A stretch of DNA of 64,000 nt, taken from positions 1,054,001 to 1,118,000 of the forward strand of contig CBDCFV010000005.1 in the NCBI GenBank assembly GCA_965216425.1, in the 5' to 3' direction. This document shows, piece after piece, positions 8,202 through 17,311 of this stretch. A model generated the notes under the pieces. The model did no database searches. It was not told the origin of the DNA and saw nothing but the letters and a program-made list of their open reading frames with translations. The position numbers were made by a program, and so were the translations under genes. Source of the DNA: CBDCFV01 sp965216425 (lineage in GTDB: Bacteria; Chloroflexota; Dehalococcoidia; Lucifugimonadales; UBA3495). Every line of letters starts with the position of its first letter. The stretch's first letter is position 1.

Positions 8202-9014
8202 CTAACGGTTGGCCCACATCTCGGCCACGTCTATTCCACGCATGAATTCCACGTCGGGGAAGCCGCGAATGTGCCGGATCAGCCGGTCGAGCATCATCAA
8301 CCTTCCCGGGCGGCCGATGTGCTGGGGGTGCATCGTCAGGGTGAAAGCCCTGCCGTAGTGGTAAAGCCCCTCGAACTCGGAGACCCACGTGCCGTAGACC
8401 TCCTCGGGATTACGCATGGGCCCAAGGCGGCCCGCGGTCGGCGCGTACACGAAGTTGGGAGCGTCGTCCAGCAGCCAGTGGATGGGAATCTCAACCAATC
8501 GCTGGGGAGTGTCGGGGTTCAGCACGTAGGGTGCGTCGTCGCCCATCAAGCTGCTGTCGTAGAGGAAATCGTGGGACGCCAGGAGTTCCACGGACTTCTC
8601 GCTAAGCTCCCAACTCGGAGAACGGTAGCCCCTCGGAGCTTCTCCGGTGATTCCCTTGAGAATGGAGATGCCCTTATGCAGCACCTCCTCTTCCTGCTCC
8701 GGCGTCAGCGTTGCCGGCGGCTCGTGCATGTAGCCGTGATGAGCGACTTCATGTCCTCGCCGGGCAATATCCTCAACCAATAACGTGTGAGTCTCGGCGA
8801 CGTAACCAGGGACATAGAAGCTGGCTTTGATGGAATGGCTGTCCAACAGGTCGAGGATCCGGGGGGTGGCAACGCTGGGGCCGTACTCGGCCATCGACAT
8901 CAGGCTGGGTAGGTTGGCATGATCGGGGTTGCGGTTGAGCCAGGAGGAAACGCCGTCCACGTCGAATCCCAGCATTGCTACGCACTGGGTTTTACCGGGC
9001 CAAATGCCGGACAT
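8202..9014 (-). CDS. Polysaccharide deacetylase (NodB domain)
   Basis: A 270-residue NodB-homology enzyme. The metal triad is visible as FDVDG (Asp) near residue 18 and HEVAHHGYMHE (two His); GYRSPSWELS is the substrate-contact motif and TMHPQHIG carries the catalytic His. There is no signal peptide, so it is cytoplasmic and closer to the peptidoglycan/allantoinase-like PuuE branch than to secreted chitin deacetylases; the real substrate is unknown. Start ATG 9014 has AGGAG 7 bases upstream. It lies just before the DUF3326 operon, with a 77-base gap, and could be co-transcribed with it. Confidence 0.85.
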   Translation of the reverse strand: MSGIWPGKTQCVAMLGFDVDGVSSWLNRNPDHANLPSLMSMAEYGPSVATPRILDLLDSHSIKASFYVPGYVAETHTLLVEDIARRGHEVAHHGYMHEPPATLTPEQEEEVLHKGISILKGITGEAPRGYRSPSWELSEKSVELLASHDFLYDSSLMGDDAPYVLNPDTPQRLVEIPIHWLLDDAPNFVYAPTAGRLGPMRNPEEVYGTWVSEFEGLYHYGRAFTLTMHPQHIGRPGRLMMLDRLIRHIRGFPDVEFMRGIDVAEMWANR

Positions 9015-9153
9015 GGCTCTTCTCCTTGAATTTTGCCGCTATTTTAGACCACTGGCGGAACGATAGAAAGGGCGAATAGCTTGTGAACGGGAAGGTCTCG
9101 CTAGTGCGAATTCCAACGGAATCGGTCTAGTTTCACTCTGCCCGACGTCTTGG

Positions 9154-9537
9154 TTAAGGAGCGGGTTCCTCCGCAATAGCCACTATCCTGCGGACAAAGG
9201 AGCGCACCAATGGCCGGTCCCGCACAATCTTGCTATCTTCCATCTGGTCATGGTAGAAGTTGGCGTGAAATTTTTGGGCTACGGAAAGACCATAGGCCAA
9301 GGAGGAGTCATTGTATTCTTCTGCCAGCCTGTCCACCGCGACCTCCTTGGCGTTGTACTTGCTGAAACGCCATCCTCTCTTCTTGGCTGCTGCCATAACG
9401 GCGTGAGACGCCGCTCCCCAAAGCTTCTCGGAACCCTGTAGTTCGTCTCCGGCCTCGAACTCCCGGTCCGAATGGTCCAGGAACGCTAGGGCCTGCCGGA
9501 TGTGTTCTTCTACCGTCATGCTTCGCCTGGTCGTCAT
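9154..9537 (-). CDS. HEPN-fold PaREP1-like protein
   Basis: About 127 residues from ATG 9537. EEHIRQALAFLDHSDREFEAGD, followed by QGSEKLWGAASHAVMAAAK, is the helical signature of the PaREP1/HEPN superfamily. These proteins often pair with nucleotidyltransferases or act in RNA-targeting toxin systems, but no partner is next to it here. The start is uncertain: ATG 9519 and GTG 9624 are alternatives. It sits downstream of serS in the same direction. Confidence 0.65.
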   Translation of the reverse strand: MTTRRSMTVEEHIRQALAFLDHSDREFEAGDELQGSEKLWGAASHAVMAAAKKRGWRFSKYNAKEVAVDRLAEEYNDSSLAYGLSVAQKFHANFYHDQMEDSKIVRDRPLVRSFVRRIVAIAEEPAP

Positions 9538-9683
9538 GGTCTCTATATCTCGATCCAATAGTCGGGTTTCACTGGTTAGCATCCGCACCGGAATCCACTG
9601 GTCTGCGGGGCCTTCTGCTAACACATTACCGCGTTCCCTACGTTACGGTCCCCGCTGATTAACCCGAGTCTGGACCACTGCCG

Positions 9684-10961
9684 CTAAGGGGCAGGAATGA
9701 CGTCGAACCCGATATGAGGACGGAGGACTTCGGGGATGACCACCGATCCGTCGGGCTGCTGGTAGTTTTCCAGGATGGCGATAATAACCCGTGGCAGGGC
9801 CAAGCCGGAGCCGTTCAGAGTGTGGACCAACTGAGGGCGCCCGCCTTGGCCGGAGCGGTAACGAATGTGGGCCCGGCGGGCCTGAAAGTCGGTGCAGTTG
9901 GAGCAGGAGCTTACCTCCAGCCACTCGTTGCAACCGGCGGCCCAGACCTCAATGTCATAGGACTTGGCCGATGCGAAACCCATGTCGCCGGCGCACAAGC
10001 TCAGCACCCGGTAAGGCAGGCCCAACAGTTGACAGACCTCTTCGGCGTTAGCCAGGAGCTTCTCCAGTTCATCACGGGAGGTTTCTGGCTCCACCAGCTT
10101 GTACATCTCCACCTTGTTGAACTGGTGGACGCGCTTGATGCCCCTGGTATCCCGTCCGGCCGCGGCCTTCTCGCGGCGGAAGCACGGCGTATGGGCAACG
10201 TAATAACGCGGCAACTCGTCCGCCGGGATTACCTCATCACGGTGCAGACCGGTAATGGGGACTTCCGCCGTGGGTATAAGCCACAGGTCGTCTTCGTCGT
10301 CATGGTAGAGGTTGTCGCGAAACTTGGGGAGGTTCCCCGACCCTTCCATTGTTTCCTGTTTGACCACGAACGGGAGAGTTAACTCCGTATAGCCATGTTC
10401 TAGAGTATGAAGGTCCAGCATCCAACCTATAAGGGCGCGTTCCAGCCTTGCCCCGGCTCCCATCATGGTGTAAAAGCGGCTGCCGGAAATTTTGACCCCC
10501 CGCTGGAAGTCGATAAGACCCAATCGCTCCGCTATGTCCCAGTGAGGCAACGGCTCGAAGTCAAGGGCTTTGATTTCCCCCCAGCTCCGCACAACAAGGT
10601 TCCCTTCCTCGTCAAGTCCCGGGGGCACATCGTCGAGGGGAAGGTTGGGCAGACTGAGCAGGATCCGGTTGGTCTGCTCTTCGAGGGCGCGGGCCTCCTG
10701 CTCCAACTCGGTGACCTGCTCTCCAACGCGGCGCATTTCCCGTATGGTCTCGTCGCTGACTTCCTCTCCGGACCGGCGCGCTTGCCCCACTTCGCGGTTG
10801 ACCTGGTTCCGGTAAGACCGGAGATTGTCCCCCTCGGTCACCGCCGTCCGCCACTTGGAGTCCAACTCCAAAAGGTCGGCCAAGGAATCTTCTTCACCGC
10901 GAGACTTCAAGGACTTCCGCACAAAGTCAGGGTCTCGGCGTATAAGTTCTATAGATAGCAT
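9684..10961 (-). CDS. serS: Seryl-tRNA synthetase
   Basis: A 425-residue class II synthetase that charges tRNA-Ser and, where present, tRNA-Sec. The N-terminal coiled-coil arm (residues ~30-105) binds the long variable arm of the tRNA. Motif 2 is visible as TPCFRREKAAAGRDTRG and motif 3 as NGSGLALPRVIIAILE near the C-terminus. Length is normal. It is the last of greA-lysS-serS, separated from lysS by 116 bases. Because this genome appears to make a selenoprotein, this enzyme would also supply Ser-tRNA-Sec. Confidence 0.95.
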   Translation of the reverse strand: MLSIELIRRDPDFVRKSLKSRGEEDSLADLLELDSKWRTAVTEGDNLRSYRNQVNREVGQARRSGEEVSDETIREMRRVGEQVTELEQEARALEEQTNRILLSLPNLPLDDVPPGLDEEGNLVVRSWGEIKALDFEPLPHWDIAERLGLIDFQRGVKISGSRFYTMMGAGARLERALIGWMLDLHTLEHGYTELTLPFVVKQETMEGSGNLPKFRDNLYHDDEDDLWLIPTAEVPITGLHRDEVIPADELPRYYVAHTPCFRREKAAAGRDTRGIKRVHQFNKVEMYKLVEPETSRDELEKLLANAEEVCQLLGLPYRVLSLCAGDMGFASAKSYDIEVWAAGCNEWLEVSSCSNCTDFQARRAHIRYRSGQGGRPQLVHTLNGSGLALPRVIIAILENYQQPDGSVVIPEVLRPHIGFDVIPAP

Positions 10962-11077
10962 CTGGGGAACTTCAACCTATGTTTTGGATTCTCGCTTTCG
11001 TGGGGAGGACGGGTGAGATCAGGACGATTGTGGGGTGTGGCGCCATCGCAACGACAAACGCCTATGGCGGGTGTATT

Positions 11078-12589
11078 TTACACTGACCGCATTTGAGGGA
11101 AAAGAACGACGTCCCGTATAGAGGTTTGGCTGGCCATGAGCATCACCAAGCGGTCGATACCCATGCCCAGCCCCCCCGTGGGCGGCATACCGTACTCCAA
11201 GGCCAGAAGGAAGTCGTCGTCCAAGCGGTCCACTTCGTCGTCCTGAAACGCTTGTCTTATGTCTTCTTGCGCTTCAAACCGTGCGCGCTGCACCGCCGGA
11301 TCGTTAAGCTCCGTGTATGAGTTGGCGATCTCCATTCCGGCGGCGAACCCCTCAAAACGCTCCACGTATCCGGGGGCGCCGGGTTTGGACTTGGCCAACG
11401 GCGACATGTCCTCTGGGTAGTCCAGCAGGAACGTCGGCTGTATCAGGTTGGGTTCGACGTAAGTGGAGATAAGCTTGTCGATCAACCTTCCGCGGGACTC
11501 CCTGCCGCCAACCGGCAGGCCCAAGTCGTGGATTCGGCGGGTCAAGGAGGCTTCGTCAGGGTAATCGTCTACGTCGATACCGCTCCGGTGATGCAATTCC
11601 TCCCTGAGTTGGACCCGCCGCCAAGGAGGAGAGAAGTCGATCAGGTGCTCGCCGTACTGCACCTCGGTGCCTCCCAATACTTCAAGGGCTACGGTGTAGA
11701 CCATGGATTCAACCATGTGCATCACGTCGTTGTAATCTGCGTAGGCTTGGTAGCTCTCCAGCAATGTAAATTCGGGGTTGTGGTCCTGGTCTATTCCCTC
11801 GTTGCGGAACACCTTCCCCAGTTCATACACTCGGTCGAAACCGCCGATAATCAAGCGTTTCAGGTACAACTCGGTGGCGATGCGAAGGTACAGTTGCTGG
11901 TCCAACGCGTTGTGGTGGGTAGTGAACGGCCGGGCATGGGCGCCGGCGGCCACCGGCACCAGGATGGGGGTGTCTACTTCAAGAAATCCCTGGCCGTGCA
12001 GGAAGTTCCTGATCCCTTCAATGACACGGCTTCTCAGGGCGAACACCGGCATCACGTCCGGGTTGGCCAGCAGGTCCAAGTACCGCTGCCGGTAGCGGGT
12101 CTCCACATCCCGCAGGCCGTGAAACTTCTCCGGCAACGGCCTCATACCCTTGGAAAGGATGGTCAGTTGGTGCGCATCTATGGTTACTTGGCCGGTGCGT
12201 GTGCGGATGATAGGCCCCGAGACGCCCAAGTGGTCGCCCACGTCCAGGTCCCGCAGCAACTCGTACCCTTCGCCCAGCACGTTTTCCCGCAGTAACGCCT
12301 GTATCGTCCCGGAGCCGTCCCGCAGGTCCAGGAAAGCCGCACGGCCCATTACCCGCATAGACGTAATGCGCCCGCCGAGGGACTGGTGGTCGGAAGGGGC
12401 ATCGGCAGGCGTCTCGCTCTCTGACGCTTCGAACCGTGCGATGGCTGTAGCCGCATCGCAAGTGCGCACGAAACGCGGCGGATAGGGGTCGATATTGTTT
12501 TGGCGCAACCGATCCAGCTTCGCCTGGCGGCTGCTCAACAAGCCTTCTTCGCGGCCGGGTAGGGGAGCTTCTGCTGATGTTTTAGCCAA
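11078..12589 (-). CDS. lysS: Lysyl-tRNA synthetase, class II
   Basis: A 503-residue class IIb enzyme. The N-terminal OB fold covers residues ~60-170 (GRITSMRVMGRAAFLDLRD). Motif 2 region FRNEGIDQDHNPEFTLLE and motif 3 region GGLGMGIDRLVMLM are intact, as is the Lys-site sequence near ESYQAYADYNDVM. Length matches bacterial LysS. Its start overlaps the end of greA by 8 bases, an arrangement common in bacteria, so the two are co-expressed. Confidence 0.95.
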   Translation of the reverse strand: MAKTSAEAPLPGREEGLLSSRQAKLDRLRQNNIDPYPPRFVRTCDAATAIARFEASESETPADAPSDHQSLGGRITSMRVMGRAAFLDLRDGSGTIQALLRENVLGEGYELLRDLDVGDHLGVSGPIIRTRTGQVTIDAHQLTILSKGMRPLPEKFHGLRDVETRYRQRYLDLLANPDVMPVFALRSRVIEGIRNFLHGQGFLEVDTPILVPVAAGAHARPFTTHHNALDQQLYLRIATELYLKRLIIGGFDRVYELGKVFRNEGIDQDHNPEFTLLESYQAYADYNDVMHMVESMVYTVALEVLGGTEVQYGEHLIDFSPPWRRVQLREELHHRSGIDVDDYPDEASLTRRIHDLGLPVGGRESRGRLIDKLISTYVEPNLIQPTFLLDYPEDMSPLAKSKPGAPGYVERFEGFAAGMEIANSYTELNDPAVQRARFEAQEDIRQAFQDDEVDRLDDDFLLALEYGMPPTGGLGMGIDRLVMLMASQTSIRDVVLFPQMRSV

Positions 12590-13049
12590 TGGTGCGAATT
12601 TCCAGCCTGATTTTACCGGAAGGGATGTTCACCTCGGTCACTTCGCCAACACGTTTCCCCAATAGGCTCTTGCCGATAGGAGAAATGTTGGAGATTTTGC
12701 CTTGAGACGGGTCCGCTTCCGCGCTTCCGGTTATAGTGTGCTTGATCGACTTCCCATTCTGGTCATGTACCCAGACCGTGGCGCCAACCTCTACCGTGTC
12801 CCTCTCGCCATGCGTTTCATCTATTATGATTGCGTTGTTGAGCATGTTGTCCAAGGTCAAAATGCGACCTTCAGTAAACGCCAGCTCGTTCTTGGCCTCT
12901 TCGTATTCGGCATTGCTGACGGTGCCGCCTCTCTCACGCGACTGCTGGATCCGCGCCGCAACATCCTGGCGCCGCACGGTGCGGAGATGCTCTAACTCCG
13001 ACCTCAATTTCTCCAACCCTGCACGAGACAAATACATAGGTTGGGTCAT
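12582..13049 (-). CDS. greA: Transcription elongation factor GreA
   Basis: A 155-residue GreA that rescues backtracked RNA polymerase by stimulating transcript cleavage. The coiled-coil domain (LSRAGLEKLRSELEHLRTVR) carries the tip acidic pair in EYEEAKNELAFTEGRI, and the FKBP-like domain ends in GKSLLGKRVGEVTEVNIP. ATG 13049 is preferred over the upstream in-frame start because GGAGG lies 8 bases before it and the length then fits the family. Confidence 0.95.
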   Translation of the reverse strand: MTQPMYLSRAGLEKLRSELEHLRTVRRQDVAARIQQSRERGGTVSNAEYEEAKNELAFTEGRILTLDNMLNNAIIIDETHGERDTVEVGATVWVHDQNGKSIKHTITGSAEADPSQGKISNISPIGKSLLGKRVGEVTEVNIPSGKIRLEIRTIG

Positions 13050-13267
13050 AATCTCGACCTCCGCCGAAAAGGGGAGAAACGGTGTAGGGGAGAAGGACTG
13101 TTCGGCCTCCTCTCGCTGAATCGATTGTAGTCCCACTAAATGGGGATGTAAAGCGTAACGCCAGCTTCGAAATACCTGAAATGTGGGCCCGTTCGCTCCC
13201 TGTTATTCGACCGAAATGGAACGGCCACCCAACCCGCTTACCGGCGGTCCAGCCCGCCACAAGCCGC

Positions 13268-14035
13268 CTAAAACTGCACGTTATAAACGACTTGGACGAC
13301 CTTGCCGTTGCGCAGAGCCTCGAAGTAAGGCTGCGGAGCGGAGGGACTTTGGAGCCAGCGACGAGCGATGTAGGCACAGAGGTTGGCCAATTGATTACCG
13401 ACGGAGTGTTCGGGTCCGGCAAAGCAGAAGTTTCCCAAGACCGCCGTTGAGTCGACGCCGTCTTCAGACGCCAAGTAATGGGTCATGTAATTCGGCTGTA
13501 CCGACCTGCCGTTGCCGGCTACAACCATCGCGAAGTCAGTAATAGGCCAGACCGATTCCATTAGTTGATGACTGTCCATGCCCGACATGTTCAGTTCATC
13601 CACGAGCATGTTCAACGCGAACAGCAGCCGGCTCATCGCTACCTGGGAGGGTGTTTCCCCAAGATCGCGGCGTCCATTCCCATCACGCAGCACCCGTGCC
13701 AGTTCATGCTTGTCTACGTAGGCGGCGATCAGGGGCGTCTCCCTCCGGATGAGGATGTTGAGACAGTCCTGGATGAGCTCGTGTCTCTTTACAGCGGGCC
13801 AGGACACGAAGTCGCCGCGGCCTTGGAACATATCCGCTGGCCGCAGCTCCGAAGGCGTGCCATTTTGGCCCCGGGGCTGGCCGAAGTGCCTCCGGAACAG
13901 GGCGTCGAACTCGCCGGTGACAGCGACCGACTGGGACTCATGGACCAGCAGCCCTACGTGCACGTGGTGAGGTTGGTTTGGATCGTTAAGGCTGCTGCCC
14001 GTGTTGCCGGATTCGCCTGCGTAGACCAAGTACAT
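13268..14035 (-). CDS. DUF3800 domain protein
   Basis: A 255-residue protein starting YLVYAGESGNTGSSL, the N-terminal Asp/Glu-Ser-Gly motif of DUF3800, with later acidic residues (AAYVDKHEL, VDELNMSGMDSHQL) that fit an RNase-H-like fold. Family members are common beside mobile elements and defence genes, but their biochemical role is not established. ATG 14035 has GGAGG 7 bases upstream. It stands alone between greA and rplY. Confidence 0.8.
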   Translation of the reverse strand: MYLVYAGESGNTGSSLNDPNQPHHVHVGLLVHESQSVAVTGEFDALFRRHFGQPRGQNGTPSELRPADMFQGRGDFVSWPAVKRHELIQDCLNILIRRETPLIAAYVDKHELARVLRDGNGRRDLGETPSQVAMSRLLFALNMLVDELNMSGMDSHQLMESVWPITDFAMVVAGNGRSVQPNYMTHYLASEDGVDSTAVLGNFCFAGPEHSVGNQLANLCAYIARRWLQSPSAPQPYFEALRNGKVVQVVYNVQF

Positions 14036-14167
14036 GGTGAGGCCTCCAGACCGCAGTGGGACACACTATAGCTAACGTTCTATGCCGTTGTTGCACCCGA
14101 GGCGTCAACTGCCTTCGGTTAAGGGAGGCCGGACCAAACAGCGCCCTGAGCAAGCACGCTATTCCTG

Positions 14168-14782
14168 TTATTCGCCCTCTCCCGTTTCCGCAGGGGCTTC
14201 CCGTTCTTCATCAGCCACTCTTTGCGCCTCGATCCGGGCGATGACGTCTTCCGGGTCTCCCAACAGCACAACGTTGGCGGGAAGGGGTATGTCAGACGCC
14301 CTGATCACCCCGTCGGCTTCGGTCAATCCGGCTAGGTCGACTTCAATCTCCCTGGGCACTTCCATAGGAAGGGCTTCCACTAACACGTCCCTTTGTTGTT
14401 GCACTACGGTGCCCCCGGAACCCATTGCGCCCGGAGATTGTCCTACTAGCACCACCGGCACTTGGGCCGAGATGGGCCGCGAGGCTTCAGCGACCAGAAA
14501 GTCCACGTGAAGAATATCGTCCCTCTTGGGGCCCCACTGGATTTCACGGGTAAAGGCAAGCTGACTATCCTGCTCTCCCTCAATGGTTATCGCAACGGGC
14601 GTGTTGGCTCCGGCCCTGGCCAAAACCGCAACCAGTACGGGGAATTCACATTGCAGCGACCGCGATTCTACGCCGGGTCCGTACAAGTGAACGGGAATAA
14701 TACCTTGGCGCCTCAGAGCGCGTACTTTTTTTCCTTGAACTTCTCTTGGCGTCAGTGTCAAGCTTATGGTATCGGATGCCAT
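14168..14782 (-). CDS. rplY: Ribosomal protein L25 / general stress protein Ctc
   Basis: A 204-residue long-form L25 (CTC type). The N-terminal 5S-rRNA-binding beta domain (residues 1-~95) contains LRRQGIIPVHLYGPG and HVDFLVA; the C-terminal TL5 domain follows, ending in an acidic tail (EEREAPAETGEGE). ATG 14782 is chosen over the start 28 codons upstream because homologues begin here and GGGGGC lies just upstream. Confidence 0.92.
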   Translation of the reverse strand: MASDTISLTLTPREVQGKKVRALRRQGIIPVHLYGPGVESRSLQCEFPVLVAVLARAGANTPVAITIEGEQDSQLAFTREIQWGPKRDDILHVDFLVAEASRPISAQVPVVLVGQSPGAMGSGGTVVQQQRDVLVEALPMEVPREIEVDLAGLTEADGVIRASDIPLPANVVLLGDPEDVIARIEAQRVADEEREAPAETGEGE

Positions 14783-14897
14783 GCCTGTTGATGCCCCCAG
14801 TCGATTAAACTCTGCTTCCTCCCGCTCAATACGGGAAGAAGCGTTCAGAAGCATAATAGCATCCATATAGATTCAATGAAACCATGAGTTGAGGCTA

Positions 14898-16123
14898 GTG
14901 GTTGAACGTCATTGAATTGAGGTACAACTGGTGTATTCTACCGGCATTGGCGAATTGTATTCAAGGAGAGGGGTCGTGCCGGCTAAGAAGTACCGTATCG
15001 AACTGACCGCGGAAGAGCAACAGGAACTGAAGGCCCTGGTTTCCAAGGGACGGGCAGCAGCGTACAAGCAGACCCATGCACGCATCCTGTTGCTTAGCGA
15101 TGAAGCGCGGAAAGACGGGGGCCTGACGGACGAAGAGGTTGCCCGGTCCCTTGAGATCGCCAGCGCCACAGTGGAACGGATACGCCGCCGTTGCGTGGAG
15201 GAAGGGATCGAAGCGGCCTTGGGGCGTAAGGAGCAACAACGCCGCCGGCCAAAGAAACTGGATGGCGCTGCGGAAGCCCACCTGATTGCGCTGGCCTGCG
15301 GGGAACCGCCGGAAGGCCGGGTAAGTTGGACGCTGAGATTATTGGCGGACCGGCTGGTGGAGTGCGAGATAGTGGAGAGCATCCACCCAGAGACGGTGCG
15401 CAAGACGCTGAAAACAAACGAACTCAAGCCTTGGCTGAAAGAGTGCTGGTGCATCCCGCCCCAGGGCAACGCCGAGTTCGTCTGCGCCATGGAGGACGTG
15501 CTTGAGATCTACCAGCGTCAATTCGGGGACAATGAAGTCCTGGTGTGCCTGGACGAAACCAGCAAACAGCAGGTGAAGGAAACGCGACTGCCGCGCCCGC
15601 TCCGCCCCGGATCGGCAGTCGCGTATGATTACGAATACGAGCGCAACGGGGTGAGCAACCTGTTCATGCTGTTTGCGCCGCTGGAAGGGTGGCGGCGGGT
15701 CGGAGTGACGGACCGGCGGACGAAAGTGGACTGGGCGCACCAAGTGAAGAAGTTGGTGGACGAGGACTACCCGGACAAGGACCGGATTGTGCTGGTGATG
15801 GACAACCTGAACACCCATCATCCGGCCTCATTATACGAGGCATTCGAGCTTATGGAAGCACGGCGTATCACCGAACGTCTGGAGATTCACTACACCCCCA
15901 AGCATGGGAGTTGGCTGAACATGGCCGAGATCGAAATCGGAGTGCTGGCCCGGCAGTGCCTGGACCGGCGCATACCGGACCAAAGCGTCCTGCGGCGGGA
16001 GGTGGGAGCGTGGCAGAACCAGCGCAACCGGGACATGGTGCGAGTGGACTGGCGCTTCACCACCGCGGATGCGCGCATCAAGCTGAAATCCCTTTACCCA
16101 GCAATTCAAAATAGCTGAACTAC
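14898..16123 (+). mobile_element. IS630-family insertion sequence, copy 1
   Basis: The ends are imperfect inverted repeats: 14898-14919 against 16102-16123, about 14 of 20 aligned positions plus a shared outer CTAGT. Both junctions read C-TA-element-TA-G, the TA duplication at a CTAG site preferred by IS630. It carries one intact transposase and no cargo. It lies between rplY and a MITE-like repeat that starts directly at its right junction. Confidence 0.88.
14976..16118 (+). CDS. IS630-family transposase
   Basis: A 380-residue DDE transposase. The N-terminal helix-turn-helix region (EEVARSLEIASATVERIRRR) binds the ends. The catalytic core shows LVCLDETSKQ (first Asp), VMDNLNTHHPASLYE (second Asp) and HYTPKHGSWLNMAEIEIG (final Glu). 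GTG 14976 is preferred because AGGAGAGGGG lies just upstream; a GTG at 14931 is less likely. It is full length and looks active. It is related to, but clearly diverged from, the transposase at 55443-56575; both share the NELKPW segment. Confidence 0.92.
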   Translation: MPAKKYRIELTAEEQQELKALVSKGRAAAYKQTHARILLLSDEARKDGGLTDEEVARSLEIASATVERIRRRCVEEGIEAALGRKEQQRRRPKKLDGAAEAHLIALACGEPPEGRVSWTLRLLADRLVECEIVESIHPETVRKTLKTNELKPWLKECWCIPPQGNAEFVCAMEDVLEIYQRQFGDNEVLVCLDETSKQQVKETRLPRPLRPGSAVAYDYEYERNGVSNLFMLFAPLEGWRRVGVTDRRTKVDWAHQVKKLVDEDYPDKDRIVLVMDNLNTHHPASLYEAFELMEARRITERLEIHYTPKHGSWLNMAEIEIGVLARQCLDRRIPDQSVLRREVGAWQNQRNRDMVRVDWRFTTADARIKLKSLYPAIQNS

Positions 16124-16125
16124 TA

Positions 16126-16276
16126 GGGCCTTTTCATTCTCTCGTCTTTCCCGCGCAGGCGGGAATCCATGTGGTCCTGCCACGAGAAGATTGCTATAGG
16201 CCACGGTCATGTAGGTTCCCGCTTTCGCGGGAAAGACGAGACCCCTTTAACCCAATCCGGAAAATGAAAAAGCCCC
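16126..16276 (+). repeat. MITE-like composite repeat, copy 1
   Basis: A non-coding element of about 150 bases with inverted ends GGGCCTTTTCATT and AATGAAAAAGCCCC. It contains two internal palindromes (CCCGCGCAGGCGGGA and CCCGCTTTCGCGGGA) about 60 bases apart. Near-identical copies lie at 20097-20246 and, reversed, at 60985-61134. It abuts the right end of the IS630 element. Confidence 0.85.
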
Positions 16277-16364
16277 GGAGTTGGGGCACAGAGGTCTGTT
16301 CGGGGGCTTGGTTTCCTTGACATTCAGGGTATTATGAGGGTTATACCGGCTAGGGGGTCCACAT

Positions 16365-17273
16365 ATGGCATCTCATTCTCTTGGTCTGACTCTTTACGAC
16401 GCGGCGCGGCAAATGGGAGTGCCGTTTGTCCAGGAGAACGAGGCTGCCGACAAGGTCATCCAATTGGACGGTATGAATTTCCACTACCTGGAATGGGGCG
16501 ACCCTGCAAACCCGCTGATATTGATGCTCCACGGCAACTCCCAGCAGGCGCATAGCTGGGACTTCGTCAACCTCGCCCTTTCCAACCATTATCACTCGAT
16601 TGTGCTGGATCAACGCGGCCACGGCGATAGCGATTGGGCGCCCCACGGAGACTATTCGGTCGAAGCCCAGCAGAAGGACTTGGACGCTTTTGTGCAGGCG
16701 TTGGGCTTGAATCACTTCAACCTCATTGGCCATTCAATGGGGGGGCGCAATGCCTACGTGTGGGCGTCCCGCCACCCCAATACGCTGAAGTCGTTGGTAA
16801 TTGTAGACACCGGCCCGGATACCCAACGGAGGGGTCAGGACAGGATGCGGCGGTTCCGCGAGTTGCCGGATGAACTGGACACCTTTGAAGAGTTCGTCAG
16901 GCGAGTGCAGGAATATACCGGACGCAGCGAGGAACAGACGCTTGGCGCGCTCAAGTACAGCATCCGCCAGCGTGCCGACGGCAAGTGGACTTGGAAGTAC
17001 GACAAGGCGATGCGGGCACGCGGTGCCCAATCGCCCGGCTGGACGCCGGACCAGCTATGGGACTGCGTCGCCCGGATAGACTGCCCTACGTTGGTGTTGC
17101 GGGGAGATAGAAGCGACCTCTTCTCCGAAGAGACGATGCTGAGAATGAAGGTTGTCATACCGGATTGTTCAACAGCGACCATACCCAACGCCGGCCACTT
17201 GGTCCAAGGGGATAATCCGGCCCGCTTCATCGCAGAGGTAGAGACCTTCTTGGGAAGGGTCCTCTCAACTTAA
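16365..17273 (+). CDS. Alpha/beta hydrolase
   Basis: A 302-residue alpha/beta-fold hydrolase. The nucleophile elbow is GHSMGG (Ser124), the oxyanion HGN motif lies near residue 56, the acid is in LVLRGDRSDLFS and the His in IPNAGHLVQGDNP. The second elbow residue pattern and length resemble epoxide-hydrolase/meta-cleavage hydrolases; the substrate cannot be read from sequence. No signal peptide. It stands alone, downstream of the MITE-like repeat. Confidence 0.85.
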   Translation: MASHSLGLTLYDAARQMGVPFVQENEAADKVIQLDGMNFHYLEWGDPANPLILMLHGNSQQAHSWDFVNLALSNHYHSIVLDQRGHGDSDWAPHGDYSVEAQQKDLDAFVQALGLNHFNLIGHSMGGRNAYVWASRHPNTLKSLVIVDTGPDTQRRGQDRMRRFRELPDELDTFEEFVRRVQEYTGRSEEQTLGALKYSIRQRADGKWTWKYDKAMRARGAQSPGWTPDQLWDCVARIDCPTLVLRGDRSDLFSEETMLRMKVVIPDCSTATIPNAGHLVQGDNPARFIAEVETFLGRVLST

Positions 17274-17311
17274 GGTCCCCTGTAAGGCCCCCTCTCCAGA
17301 AGCAAAGCCCC

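Noticed and set aside
11528..12295. Open frame antisense to lysS
   Set aside because: Shadow of a conserved synthetase gene; composition shows no protein-like pattern.
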